DNA of 64,000 bases from NCBI RefSeq assembly GCF_009380155.1, contig NZ_WHUV01000002.1, forward strand, positions 620,001 to 684,000. The letters are read 5' to 3'. The notes beneath the pieces are model-generated. The model did no database searches, was not told the DNA's origin, and worked only from the letters and a program-made list of their open reading frames with translations. The translations under genes were made by a program, and so were the position numbers. Source of the stretch: Pseudomonas piscis (GTDB taxonomy: Bacteria > Pseudomonadota > Gammaproteobacteria > Pseudomonadales > Pseudomonadaceae). Below are positions 1-8,284 of the stretch, piece by piece (the stretch's first letter is position 1; every line of letters starts with the position of its first letter).

Positions 1-1045
1 TGCTGCACAGGTTGTCGCCCAGCCTGGCGTAGGCCTGGTCGAAGAAGACGACTTCTTCATCGAAACCATGGCTGCGCGGGGCCTGGTCGAACTTGTGCCA
101 CACCAGGTTGATGCAGTCGTAGCGGGCGCCGCCTTGCAGGTGCCAGGCCGGCAAATAGGCGGTCACCGCATAACCCCGCCGCATCAGGCCGCCGAGCAGC
201 TCCAGCTTGTCGGCCAGTACATGAACGCTCACGTACTCGATGTCCTTGTGCGCTTGTACAAGTGCCTCGAGCTCCTGCAGCACCTCGCGCTCCGAGGGAT
301 AGTTGCCCGAATGCCCGGACACCATCAGCGCATTGGCCTCATGGTCCTGGGTGTACAGCATCTGGCCGTGGCGCTCGGTCCCCGGGGCACCGCTCAGGTA
401 GGTATTCGGATAGGCGCCCAGTACCGGTTCCATTTGCAACGAGGCGTACAGGTACTGGCTGATGAAATCGCTGCCCGAGGATTTGGCATACCAGGGGGCG
501 ATATGGACGAAACCGTCCTGGGCCGGCGGGTGGATGGCGGTCAGGTGATATTCGCGGATGCCGTCGACCTTGTTCGGGCCACCGTCATGGCCCACCAACA
601 CTGCCGGCTTGATCTTGCCCATCACCGAATGGATGGCGATGTTGCGGGGGGTGTAGTAGCCCAGCTCCATGGCGTCGGGCCGATGATCTTCCAGGCAGAG
701 CCTGATCAGGTTCGAGATCGCACCGCCGCGGCGCGCATCCGGATGGATCACCCCATGGCCGACTTCCCAGGACTGGTTCCAGGGACGCCGGGTGATGCAG
801 ACGCAACCCAGCAGTGCGGACTGGTTTTCGACGACGAACCAGCGCTGTTGATCGGAGTTCATCGCGTTGCGGATATACGCCGGGCTCTGGCACGGATGGG
901 TCGTGTGCCCATAGATGGACTGGAACAGCTCGGCAAGGCCATCGATGTCTTCGAGGGTGCCCGGGCGAAATTCAAATGCATCGGCTTTGGAATCGATGTT
1001 CAAGGGCATGGAAACAGGCGTTTCCAGATAGCTTGTCGTGGTCAT
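1..1045 (-). CDS. GNAT-family N-acetyltransferase, 3' end beyond the window
   Basis: The reverse strand is open from position 1045 to the window edge, so at least 348 residues are visible and the C-terminus is missing. The N-terminus reads MTTTSYLETPVSMPLNIDSK, then FRPGTLEDIDGLAELF, the usual opening of a GNAT fold. WFVVENQSALLGCVCI and VIHPDARRGGAISNLI follow, the second resembling the acetyl-CoA-binding motif A (R-x-x-G-x-A/G). The length suggests an extended GNAT protein with a second domain. An internal ATG at 1009 is an alternative start. Substrate is unknown. A long forward-strand ORF over the same DNA is an antisense shadow caused by high GC. The family call is fairly secure. Confidence 0.8.
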   Translation of the reverse strand, partial: MTTTSYLETPVSMPLNIDSKADAFEFRPGTLEDIDGLAELFQSIYGHTTHPCQSPAYIRNAMNSDQQRWFVVENQSALLGCVCITRRPWNQSWEVGHGVIHPDARRGGAISNLIRLCLEDHRPDAMELGYYTPRNIAIHSVMGKIKPAVLVGHDGGPNKVDGIREYHLTAIHPPAQDGFVHIAPWYAKSSGSDFISQYLYASLQMEPVLGAYPNTYLSGAPGTERHGQMLYTQDHEANALMVSGHSGNYPSEREVLQELEALVQAHKDIEYVSVHVLADKLELLGGLMRRGYAVTAYLPAWHLQGGARYDCINLVWHKFDQAPRSHGFDEEVVFFDQAYARLGDNLCS

Positions 1046-1135
1046 TGCACACCAGGTGGCTTTGTTCGAGGCACGTGAAAGCGGTGACTGCCTTGGGCAT
1101 GTCACGGCTCGTGGATAGACGCTTGAAGTGTTGGG

Positions 1136-1258
1136 CTAACGGCCGCCATCGCGTCGTGAAAGACGCAGGCAAGAGGTGAGGGCGGTCAACGACAGCTCGC
1201 TGGGTTGCATATCAACCGCGCTGTACTGGCAATGGGCGTCATCCTTGATGGGGTACAT
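1136..1258 (-). CDS. Short ORF of 40 residues upstream of the acetyltransferase gene
   Basis: An ATG at 1258 is preceded by AGGAG-like sequence (ACAGGAGCTACAG), which is why I list it. The product starts MYPIKDDAHCQYSAVDMQPS and has no recognisable domain. It is co-directional with the acetyltransferase gene about 90 bases downstream, so it could be a leader peptide, a tiny orphan or the stump of a broken gene. Only the ribosome binding site supports it. Confidence 0.3.
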   Translation of the reverse strand: MYPIKDDAHCQYSAVDMQPSELSLTALTSCLRLSRRDGGR

Positions 1259-1737
1259 CTGTAGCTCCTGTCCATGATTGGATAGCTGTGCCGGCAACTG
1301 GACTCCTTCCAATTCGCCGCGGCTGCACTATAGGTTGCCGAAACGCATCGGCATATGTGACCAGCCGGTCGCTGTCCCGATATTCCCTGTCTTTTTGGTC
1401 ATTTTTAGTCGCTTCGCTGCAGCATGGAAAAAACTGCAAGTGAATCAAGATGTTGAACTTCAGGGAGGGGAAGGGGGAATGACCCTCGGTAAGGTCGTTG
1501 CCAGCCAGGAACCTGCGGTGCGAATTATTCGGACGACAAGAGGCTAAAGGCAGCGTGCGCGGGTAGGGCACGCCTAATAAACAGTTGACTGAGCCGTGAA
1601 GTACAAAAGGACGAGAGGAGTAAGTTCAGGAATATATTGACGTTAGATTGATAGCTAATATAGAAGGTTCTGTTAATGCATGAAGTGCAACTTTGAAGGC
1701 TTATGTGGCTGCGCTGACTCACCGGAGCTTATAACAG
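1259..1737. other. Intergenic region, no convincing gene
   Basis: Several ORFs of 65-110 codons cross this stretch on both strands, but none has a good ribosome binding site or a protein-like composition. The AT-rich part around 1570-1680 may hold promoter elements. I see no repeat or RNA gene. Confidence 0.5.
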
Positions 1738-1765
1738 GCTCTGGTGCGTGTTCACGCACCAGAGC
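1738..1765 (-). terminator. Hairpin after the small secreted protein gene
   Basis: A perfect 13-base inverted repeat (GCTCTGGTGCGTG, loop TT, then its complement) lies ten bases beyond the stop of the reverse-strand gene at 1776-2045. The T-tract after it is poor (TGTTATAA), so termination strength is uncertain. Confidence 0.6.
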
Positions 1766-1775
1766 GCCCTGATAA

Positions 1776-2045
1776 CTACCACTGGCCGCTTGCAAGGCAG
1801 CCGACAATTTCCCAGCCGCTGTATTCCCACCAGGAATATCGTTCATCGGAACAACTCCTGGCCAAACTAGCCAACTTGATTTCGCCAGTTGCTTTTTGGG
1901 TTCCAAAAGGAGTTTCGGCAGAAGCTGTCACCTGATGGACGGTCTGGGGAGGCTTGATAGTGGTCGGATGCACAGAAGCGCTTGCGACACTTGCGGTGAA
2001 AGCGACGGCCGCTGATATAGCGATAACAGTTATGAGCTTTTTCAT
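1776..2045 (-). CDS. Small exported protein of 89 residues
   Basis: The product begins MKKLITVIAISAAVAFTASV followed by ASA, a clear Sec signal peptide with likely cleavage near residue 23. The mature part is about 65 residues, with Thr/Pro-rich sequence, two cysteines (in SCSDER and GCLASGQW) that could form a disulphide, and a Trp/Tyr-rich segment (YSWWEYSGWEIVGC). An AAAGGAA ribosome binding site precedes the ATG at 2045, and a hairpin follows the stop. I recognise no family; a small periplasmic protein is likely. It is monocistronic. Confidence 0.75.
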   Translation of the reverse strand: MKKLITVIAISAAVAFTASVASASVHPTTIKPPQTVHQVTASAETPFGTQKATGEIKLASLARSCSDERYSWWEYSGWEIVGCLASGQW

Positions 2046-2365
2046 GTTCGATTCCTTTCAGTTATCTGACATGAGGCTTATGCATCAGCCTGACCTGCTT
2101 TTTATCAATGATCCGAAACAGATCGGGCACTCGCGCAGGGGGCGCCATGGAAGGCTACCACCATGGCGCCTTGCGCACAGTCGCTCAAGGGAGCTATTGA
2201 CAAGCAGGTAGAAGCCTGCATTTTCCATGGATAGAGTTATCCAAGCTGGGACAATTCATCCAGCTTAGTTTCCCGGTGGCCGAACTTGATAAAGATCGGA
2301 TCAAAGCTATCCTCACCCAGTAATTTCATAATGCGTGTTAAATATTTGGGCAGGAGCCAAGAACC
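2046..2365. other. Intergenic region with a large hairpin
   Basis: The region holds the promoter of the reverse-strand secreted protein and of the forward gene at 2366. Its main feature is an inverted repeat at 2133-2176: arms GGCGCCATGG (2141-2150) and CCATGGCGCC (2161-2170), extended by GCGCA/TGCGC further out. It lacks a T-run and may be an operator or attenuator. No gene seen. Confidence 0.45.
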
Positions 2366-3143
2366 ATGACAGGGAAAGATCTGGTTGATGCAATAACAGG
2401 TAACCCATTACTGATGGGCTTGAAGGATTGTCCTGCAGTGCCAGCTCAAATGAGCTGCGCTGTCTACGGAAAGGTGCAAGATGACGTTGGAGATGATGTC
2501 ATCAAGAATGATTCGAAAATGAAATACCAAATTGAACAGGCACTGCTATTTCGTGGTGATAACTCACAGACAGCTGTTTGGCACTTTCTTGTTACGGGAT
2601 CAGCAATCCATCACTTTGTCGTTATCCCGTGGTACAAGTCGTCAGTCGGTACAGTGTATACGCTGTTCATGGCCTACGAGAACCAATACTCGGTGGACGC
2701 ATATGTCAAGCATCTCAGCCCGGCCCCTGGCGCGGACAAGGGATACAAGGAACATTGGACGGCAAATGAACTAAGTACGATACTCTCTGACTTGCTAACT
2801 AATAGCAAGGCCTGGGAAGAGTATTTTGGCCATGTTGGAGAAGCCCAGGCAGATGCAATTCACTACTATAAATACAAAATCACAGCATTAAGCACTGCAG
2901 TTTCCAATGTGAATCAATTTAAAAAGCTCTGCGGGAAGGCTACTTGACAAAGGCGAGAGCCTGAATACCAAGGAAGGATCTTCAGATGTTGTCGCTCGCA
3001 TGAGTGATGGGCGCTTTGCTGGCCGGCCATTTATTCTAGGTGATGAAAGACCCAGGCCAATCTCTGCCCGGAGATTGCCTGGGTTACTCCAGGTTGTCAT
3101 CATGCTCGCCTTTGAATACTCCAAGAGACAAGGAAAGTTGTAA
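2366..3143 (+). pseudogene. Frameshifted gene (258-residue product if restored), coupled to the DUF2251 gene
   Basis: An AGGAG ribosome binding site precedes ATG 2366. The frame is open for 193 codons, to a TGA at 2945-2947. Removing one A from the A5 run at 2921-2925 keeps the frame open to TAA at 3141-3143. The restored tail continues LLDKGESLNTKEGSSDVVAR and ends AFEYSKRQGKL. That TAA overlaps the ATG of the next gene (TAATG), the usual geometry of coupled genes, so the ancestral gene probably ran this far. The product is soluble with a central TGSAIHHFVVIPWYKS segment. I do not recognise the family. The partner suggests a toxin or effector, but this is inference. The shift could be a real mutation, a sequencing error, or phase-variable slippage. 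Confidence 0.6.
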
Positions 3144-3547
3144 TGCCCATTTATCTGGCAGCTGAAAGCGAATTGAAGGTAGGCCAAGCCCTGGTGTTGG
3201 AGGCTCCTGCCGAGGAAGGTTCCTTCGTCGTGGTTTTTGAAGATGATGGTGACACCGGTTACTTCTACGCATTGGATACCGCGGCCGAAGGCAACCCGAT
3301 CCACGATGCGCTGCATATCTACAATGCCGCCGATGTCAGTGACAGCCACAAGCCATCGATGGTGAAAGTCGGCTGGGCCGTCGATCACCGCAAGGCGGTA
3401 TTGCTGATCAATGATTTTCCTCATGCGGTGTTTGATTTCGATGCCAAGCAAGGATATTGCAGATCGGGGTTCCCACCGCAGGCTGGCAACGGCTGGTCGG
3501 AAGGAGGTCACCAGTGGGACGACGCAGCACTTGGTCTGTTTGCTTGA
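3143..3547 (+). CDS. DUF2251-like protein, possible partner or immunity protein
   Basis: This 134-residue acidic cytosolic protein has FEDDGDTGYFYALD and LHIYNAADVSDSHKPS, which I associate with the DUF2251 family, whose function is not established. Its ATG shares bases with the stop of the preceding restored frame, pointing to translational coupling and a shared role. Small acidic proteins just downstream of effectors are often immunity proteins; that reading is inference. A strong hairpin follows directly, so the pair forms a closed unit. Confidence 0.65.
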   Translation: MPIYLAAESELKVGQALVLEAPAEEGSFVVVFEDDGDTGYFYALDTAAEGNPIHDALHIYNAADVSDSHKPSMVKVGWAVDHRKAVLLINDFPHAVFDFDAKQGYCRSGFPPQAGNGWSEGGHQWDDAALGLFA

Positions 3548-3549
3548 TC

Positions 3550-3574
3550 AAACGCCTGGCATCGCCAGGCGTTT
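3550..3574 (+). terminator. Hairpin terminator after the DUF2251-like gene
   Basis: An 11-base perfect stem (AAACGCCTGGC, loop ATC, complement) begins three bases after the stop codon. The stem ends in TTT, giving a modest T-tract, and the A/T ends allow bidirectional use. Confidence 0.75.
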
Positions 3575-4326
3575 CATATAGAGGCACGGATGGAAGCTGG
3601 AAGGTCAGAAGCTGGCTCTGCAAATCTGGCCTGCACTGGCCCTGATGCCCAACATATAAATGCGCATAATGTATATTATGTTAAATTATGTGTATGGTTT
3701 GAAGCGCTGATCCTGTCACCAGCCCCCGAAAACCAGACTTTGCCTGAATTGACCATACATCCCTCGAATCAGTCCGTTACGCTCCATCTCTCCTGTACCT
3801 CCTCAGCTTCACCAGCCCCGGCATCCCTGCTTGCCCGGTTTGAAAACCATAATCCAGCGGCTAGACACGCCATCCGAAATCCCATCGCCTAGTTCAGCCA
3901 AAGCTCTCGATCTACGGTAGAAATTGAAGCTTCACTCAACTGAGCCAACGATTGCCCAAGTTTAGTCTTCTCCTGTCATGCCTGTGCTTTGCACGACGAT
4001 CGGCACCATCGCGTAAGCCAGCGTTCGAGTCAGCCCCAAGCCTATTCACCATTGATCCCCGCGCCTCAAGCGGTCTAGATCTGATTTCGCATCTGTCAGC
4101 ATCCTTCGGCGTCTACAATTTATATCCATGCGCTGGCACTCCACGGCCAAGTTCTGGCAGCTATGCAGCTTGGGCCAGGCTGCCAGATTAGAACGCCTAC
4201 AGGCAGCCGCAGCCGGTGACCTGACCACGTTGAGTTCCTAGTGGCCTCAGGGTGTTTTACAGCCGCCGCCATGATTAAGGCTTTCCTTCAACAGTCGCTC
4301 AACCCGCGGCTGAGGAGCTTTGCGCC
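3575..4326. other. Gene-poor region around the dif site
   Basis: Apart from the dif site at 3659-3686 this stretch holds only ORFs with poor composition. AT content rises sharply around 3655-3695 and falls again. No repeat, tRNA or promoter of note was seen. Confidence 0.5.
3659..3686 (+). other. dif: dif site for XerC/XerD chromosome dimer resolution
   Basis: Positions 3661-3686 match the last 26 bases of the 28-base E. coli dif site as I remember it; only the first two bases differ (AA for GG). The XerC arm reads TGCGCATAA, the spacer TGTATA and the XerD arm TTATGTTAAAT. Such sites occur once per chromosome at the terminus, where XerCD resolves chromosome dimers with FtsK. The island begins just to the right, and dif is a known target of integrative elements. 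I found no second copy in the window. Confidence 0.9.
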
Positions 4327-5763
4327 ATGATGAAGTCAGCGCGGACATCGATTAAGAACCCGGCGCGCAAACCACGCCCTAAGCTCGCGCCGAGCCCGCC
4401 GTCCGAATCGCTAGCGTCAGGGCCAGGGCCAGCCGAGCCGACGGATTCCTTCGTGCCGTATCCTTTGTTCCCGCCGATTGTGCTCCTAACCGACCATCAA
4501 GGCCTGGAACGCCCCATCAATAATGACGTCCGCGCACGGCTCGACACCCTAGACCCCGCACTGGAGGCATTTCAAACGTGGCGCCTCGGGATCAACTTCC
4601 TTGCCAAGCAATGCCAACGGCCTGAGTTCAGCCCAAGGCACTACAAGATCGTGTGCCCAGTGCTTGAGACGATGATGCATTGGAGCTGGTCTATTCGGCA
4701 CAAGCCGTTTCTGGAGTGGCAAGAAACGGATGCCAGGGAGTTCATGCGCTTCGTCATGCGCCTGCCCATCTCATGGATTTCGAAGACTGGCGGGACGCGC
4801 TACTTGCTGAAGACCAAGACAGAATTCGCGGTCAAGCCAATTAATAACAAATGGCGGCCGATAGTCAGAAAGCAGCTGGCAGACATCTCCGCCTCAACGT
4901 CGACATCCACTCCAGGGACAGGGTCAGATTTCGCACTTGGAACCGTTCAGCACCTAACTATGTTCCTGCGTAGTGGGAGGGAGTTTTTCAACTACCTATA
5001 TGCACTGCGAACCACAACCCCTATGAATCCCTTCGATGCTCTGAAATCGCGAGATTTCGAGGTTCGCCAGGTGAAAACCCGGACGATTTTCACGCCCGCG
5101 CAACTGACAGATTTGATGTCGACGGCTACTTCGTTGGCCCAGAGCGATAACCAATGGGAGTCTTGGCTTCTCGTCGCAGCCATGGCCATCTATTCTGACG
5201 TCCCTCTGCGCGCGTTGGGGTCATCATCGGCGCTGAGATTGACCTTCTCAAGCTTCAAAGCCGACGAGGCCGACGATCAAAAGACAGGATCAAGTCAGAC
5301 TTCACCAGGATGGTTTGAAAGCTCTCACTACCCTCGCCTGCGCTATCCGCTGGCTCCTCCGTTCGCTGCGTATTTCCGGCGTTATGCCAAGTTCAGGCAT
5401 AGCCAGAATTCCGATGTTTCCCCGCAAAGCCTGCTGCTGCCGTTAATGGATGGTACCGGCGGTTACTCGGGCCACACCCTGGTCGACCTATTCTGCAGGT
5501 TCACGACCAGCATTTTGACGCGACTGCAGCAAAGTCCGCTCGCAGGGAGCGCCCCTTGGCGCAGTTGCGATCACTTGCAGCCCGGGGCATCGGTCACGTT
5601 CCTTGAGCTGAGGAAGTCAGCCAGGGCGGCTGGCTGGGTGCCGAGCGCGGTGAGTATCGATGAGCCACATCTTGACGAGAGTGTTTGGCCAGATCTTGGA
5701 ATCTGCAAAAATCTGCCGGCGGGTCAGTGGCTGCATCGGCATGGAGGTGGGCCGTCTCTCTGA
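4327..5763 (+). CDS. Possible degenerate tyrosine-recombinase-like protein, function uncertain
   Basis: The 478-residue product has a basic, Pro-rich N-terminus, then an all-helical region that could be a core-binding domain (AFQTWRLGINFLAKQC, FLEWQETDAREFMRF). A following region (LVAAMAIYSDVPLRALG, later FLELRKSARAAGW) loosely follows the tyrosine recombinase plan. I cannot find a convincing R...H-x-x-R...Y set, and the C-terminus lacks the usual tyrosine segment, so it is either inactive or another family. GGAG sits upstream of the ATG. Its place 0.6 kb from dif at the edge of the cargo suggests an old mobility role, which is inference. An ATG one codon downstream is an alternative. Confidence 0.45.
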   Translation: MMKSARTSIKNPARKPRPKLAPSPPSESLASGPGPAEPTDSFVPYPLFPPIVLLTDHQGLERPINNDVRARLDTLDPALEAFQTWRLGINFLAKQCQRPEFSPRHYKIVCPVLETMMHWSWSIRHKPFLEWQETDAREFMRFVMRLPISWISKTGGTRYLLKTKTEFAVKPINNKWRPIVRKQLADISASTSTSTPGTGSDFALGTVQHLTMFLRSGREFFNYLYALRTTTPMNPFDALKSRDFEVRQVKTRTIFTPAQLTDLMSTATSLAQSDNQWESWLLVAAMAIYSDVPLRALGSSSALRLTFSSFKADEADDQKTGSSQTSPGWFESSHYPRLRYPLAPPFAAYFRRYAKFRHSQNSDVSPQSLLLPLMDGTGGYSGHTLVDLFCRFTTSILTRLQQSPLAGSAPWRSCDHLQPGASVTFLELRKSARAAGWVPSAVSIDEPHLDESVWPDLGICKNLPAGQWLHRHGGGPSL

Positions 5764-6287
5764 CTGCGAGCATGCACCACTGGCACAATCCAGACCTAGG
5801 AGAACCCAGCTCCGCATGGCTGATGTAATCAAGCCTGACTTCGTCGGGGCCTTGTCCCTGAGGCTTCCATCCTGATGTCTGCGCCAAAATTGCAACCGCC
5901 CTCCCCGGCATTAATGGCAGCTTGAGATGCCGCGTCTCGGTGACTGCATCCGACTTAGTAGCTCACGCAGCTTCAGCAAAAAATTACCCGCGCCTCGGTT
6001 GCACGCCGAAGCAATCTAGGAAGCCTCACGTTGAGCTCAATGAGATCAGCCTGCTAGGTCGCTCAGGTGGCATCCCTTTCAATACCTCCTTGGCGTGAAG
6101 CCATGGATACGCACTGCGCTGTAGTGAGATCCAAAGTCAGAATTGGCGAAGTTTATGGGGCTACTTGGAAGTGCCTCTGAACTGATTTTGAGGGTTTGGC
6201 GCAGACTATTGGCAAGGAGCGGCGATTTTATTACATCCCTGTGCGCCATCCATGGCGGTTTTGAGTTGGGCTCGATGTTAGCCAAAC
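5764..6287. other. Intergenic region, nothing convincing
   Basis: Short ORFs on both strands lack ribosome binding sites or plausible composition. A TTG-started 68-codon reverse ORF (6079-6285) directly follows the next gene but is too weak to call. Confidence 0.4.
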
Positions 6288-6650
6288 CTATTTAGGGTAT
6301 TTCTTTATTTCACTTGAGAGCCACTGCTCTAGTTTGGCGAGCGTAATTCCGTCCGAGAATGAGCCGCTTTGATTTGACCGTGACAATTCCCAAGAGTGGA
6401 GCCGTTTAGCAATCCAATTCATAGCGCGCTCGATTGTAGCGGGAACCCGATGCCCAGGAAGAGTGCGAGCTCCTACCGGATGTTTCAGATTCCTGCCTAA
6501 TGTCACTTTGAACCATTTTATTTCGCGGGATGCCGGATCAAACCCTAAAGTCATCGTCGGGCAGCCCAGTTTGATAGAGTGGTCATCACTGTACAACATG
6601 ACGTCCAGTTTAAAGGCATCGACTACGTGTTTGGTATCAGCGATTTTCAT
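6288..6650 (-). CDS. Hypothetical protein of 120 residues
   Basis: The start at 6650 was chosen because GGAGGTGGCT immediately precedes the ATG; the frame is open further upstream but without a signal. The product (MKIADTKHVVDAFKLDVMLY onward) is soluble and basic, with WFKVTLGRNLKHPVGARTLP in the centre and a helical C-terminus. No family recognised. It lies alone in a gene-poor stretch of lower GC than the neighbours, which suggests acquired DNA. Confidence 0.6.
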   Translation of the reverse strand: MKIADTKHVVDAFKLDVMLYSDDHSIKLGCPTMTLGFDPASREIKWFKVTLGRNLKHPVGARTLPGHRVPATIERAMNWIAKRLHSWELSRSNQSGSFSDGITLAKLEQWLSSEIKKYPK

Positions 6651-7318
6651 AGCCACCTCCAAATAAAATAGTAGATATCGGCTATGGCAGCGTAGAGTTC
6701 CATGACACTTTGTCAAAAATGAAGCTGCAACAGGTCTCTGATATTTTACCTTTATCTCTGCTGAGATGTTTCGGAGAGATCAGGCTACGCATAGCTCCCC
6801 CTCAGAAAATTAGGAGCGGGTATTTTATATATTGAGACCATTCCTCTAGGCAAAGCCAAAGCCTTTAGCTCGGAGCTTTCAGCCTAGTGCTGCGCAGAGT
6901 TTCTCGTTTTACGCTTTTGAGGCGTGCAGTTTTAAGCAGCTATTATGGCTTTTATTGTTACGTCTTCGCATCGCCCGCTAATCGCCAATTTATGTTTAAT
7001 AAGCCGCAAAATTTGAGTGCGTTTGTCGACGAGCGGTAGCCGGGCTGACTCGCCAATGCGCAGGCTCGAATGGCAAGGCCCTGCAGATGGTGAAGGCGCT
7101 ATATGAGCGAGATGTGGGTTCAAGGGTGAGGTGTATCCTCGGCACTTCTGCTCAGCCAATCCCCTCAAGCATGCTTGATATGAGACAAATCTTCGCTCCC
7201 TAGCATGCCGGTTTCTCTAATTGCGTCACCGCGTGCTCCATAGGCATTATGAATAAAAACAGATTCCCGTGAAGAGTCGTCACGTCTAGAGTCAGTATAA
7301 CAAAGAGGAAGCAGGAAA
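6651..7318. other. AT-rich intergenic region upstream of the 7319 gene
   Basis: No convincing gene. The only notable element is the 40-base segment at 7221-7260, which recurs upstream of the paralogous gene at 15263. ORFs on the reverse strand (6932-7168, 7165-7395) lack ribosome binding sites. Confidence 0.4.
7221..7260 (+). repeat. Conserved upstream element, copy 1
   Basis: This segment is 32/40 identical to 15201-15240, and both lie upstream of paralogous forward genes (7319 and 15263). The best-kept core is TGCTCCATRGGCATYATGAA followed by TAAAA-rich sequence. It may carry a shared promoter or operator, or simply mark a duplicated module. Coordinates of both copies were read by eye. Confidence 0.55.
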
Positions 7319-7825
7319 GTGTCCGTCATTAATTTAACTGCCCCAGCACCTAGAACCAAAACCAAAAGGTGGTTTAGCAGAAGACGTTTGTCCACCGCTC
7401 ATAAACAGCTTGTAAGCCTCAGTCAGTTCCAGGCAATAGGTTGGTTTTTCACTTTAGTAGACTCTATGGCTAAAGGCTCGTGCTTAGACCAGTTGAATGC
7501 GATGTATGCATTTGACAGAGAAGTCAAACAATTTTCTTTGGGCTATTTTGCTCCAGTACACCTTCTGACGTCCGCGACCTGGGACGATAGAGTTCTTGCG
7601 GCTTGGTGTTTGAATGGTTCGGAGCAGAGAGCGCTTGCCAAGAAACTTGTAGCAGACGGAGCATATAACTTCTGGCCGGACACGCGGTTTTGTGATCCTG
7701 TTTGGGACGAACACGTACAAGTGAGGCTCGCCGCTATCAATGCCGGCGAGACGGTGAATGCTCAGTTCGATATCGTCGATTTTGTCGGCCAGCCTGCCCG
7801 GGATCGTCTCGAGTTTGTTCATTAG
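7319..7825 (+). CDS. Orphan protein, paralogue of the 15263 gene
   Basis: A GTG start follows a purine-rich GAGGAAGCAGGAAA. The 168-residue product is soluble. Residues about 37-135 align with the 134-residue product of 15263-15667: FQAIGWFFTLVDSMAKG with FQAIGISYSILDRMIAH, TWDDRVLAAWCLNGSEQRAL with DWQHRMYRAWSVLNAENRGI, and YNFWPDTRFC with YQNYWPNLEFC. I know no function for this family. Two divergent copies 8 kb apart, each behind a similar upstream element, suggest a module that spreads in this island. GC is lower than the surroundings. Confidence 0.6.
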   Translation: MSVINLTAPAPRTKTKRWFSRRRLSTAHKQLVSLSQFQAIGWFFTLVDSMAKGSCLDQLNAMYAFDREVKQFSLGYFAPVHLLTSATWDDRVLAAWCLNGSEQRALAKKLVADGAYNFWPDTRFCDPVWDEHVQVRLAAINAGETVNAQFDIVDFVGQPARDRLEFVH

Positions 7826-8284
7826 CATTAAAGGCACCTGATTCAGCTGCCATGCCATCTCCGCCACCGGAAATGATATTCGCGTGCCGCCGTTCTGAGC
7901 GCCCTCCCCGGCGAGCGATAAGACTCAGCCTTCAGCATGGCTGTTCTGAACCAAGGCACATTTAGTCGTGATCTGGGGCCGATTGTCTTCCATCCTCAAC
8001 ATACAACAATGGCCTGGCGCTCCTAGCTTGCGAGGAGCTTGTGCTTGACCGCTAAGCGAATCGCATCGAGTCAGTCCTAGTCGCTGTTCGCAGGCCCATC
8101 CTAAGCTTGGCGCTCGTTTTGCGTGCGAATGATGTCTCGCGCAAAGCCCGCGTCAGAGCGGGGATTCATATGCAATTCAACCGGGCCCAGATGCTGCCCA
8201 CTCGCCTCTTTCTCGCCGAGCTCGTACCATCAGGATCAGGAGCTCGGCGATGCCTGAGCAATGGATTGCTTGCAAGGAGTTGAG
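7826..8284. other. Intergenic region before the HEAT-like/nuclease operon
   Basis: No gene supported. The inverted pair GAGCTCG/CGAGCTC near 8219-8246 (GCCGAGCTC and GAGCTCGGC) forms a possible hairpin just upstream of the operon. Confidence 0.4.

Noticed and set aside
68..1078. Long forward ORF of 336 codons
   Set aside because: It is antisense to a clear GNAT acetyltransferase frame that runs off the window edge; high GC keeps the opposite strand open.
2327..2345. Second dif-like sequence (CATAATGCG then TGTTAAAT)
   Set aside because: Five to six bases of the spacer and XerD arm are missing, so XerCD arms cannot be placed correctly.
6079..6285. TTG-started 68-codon reverse ORF
   Set aside because: Weak start and no recognisable product; only its position behind the 120-residue gene argued for it.
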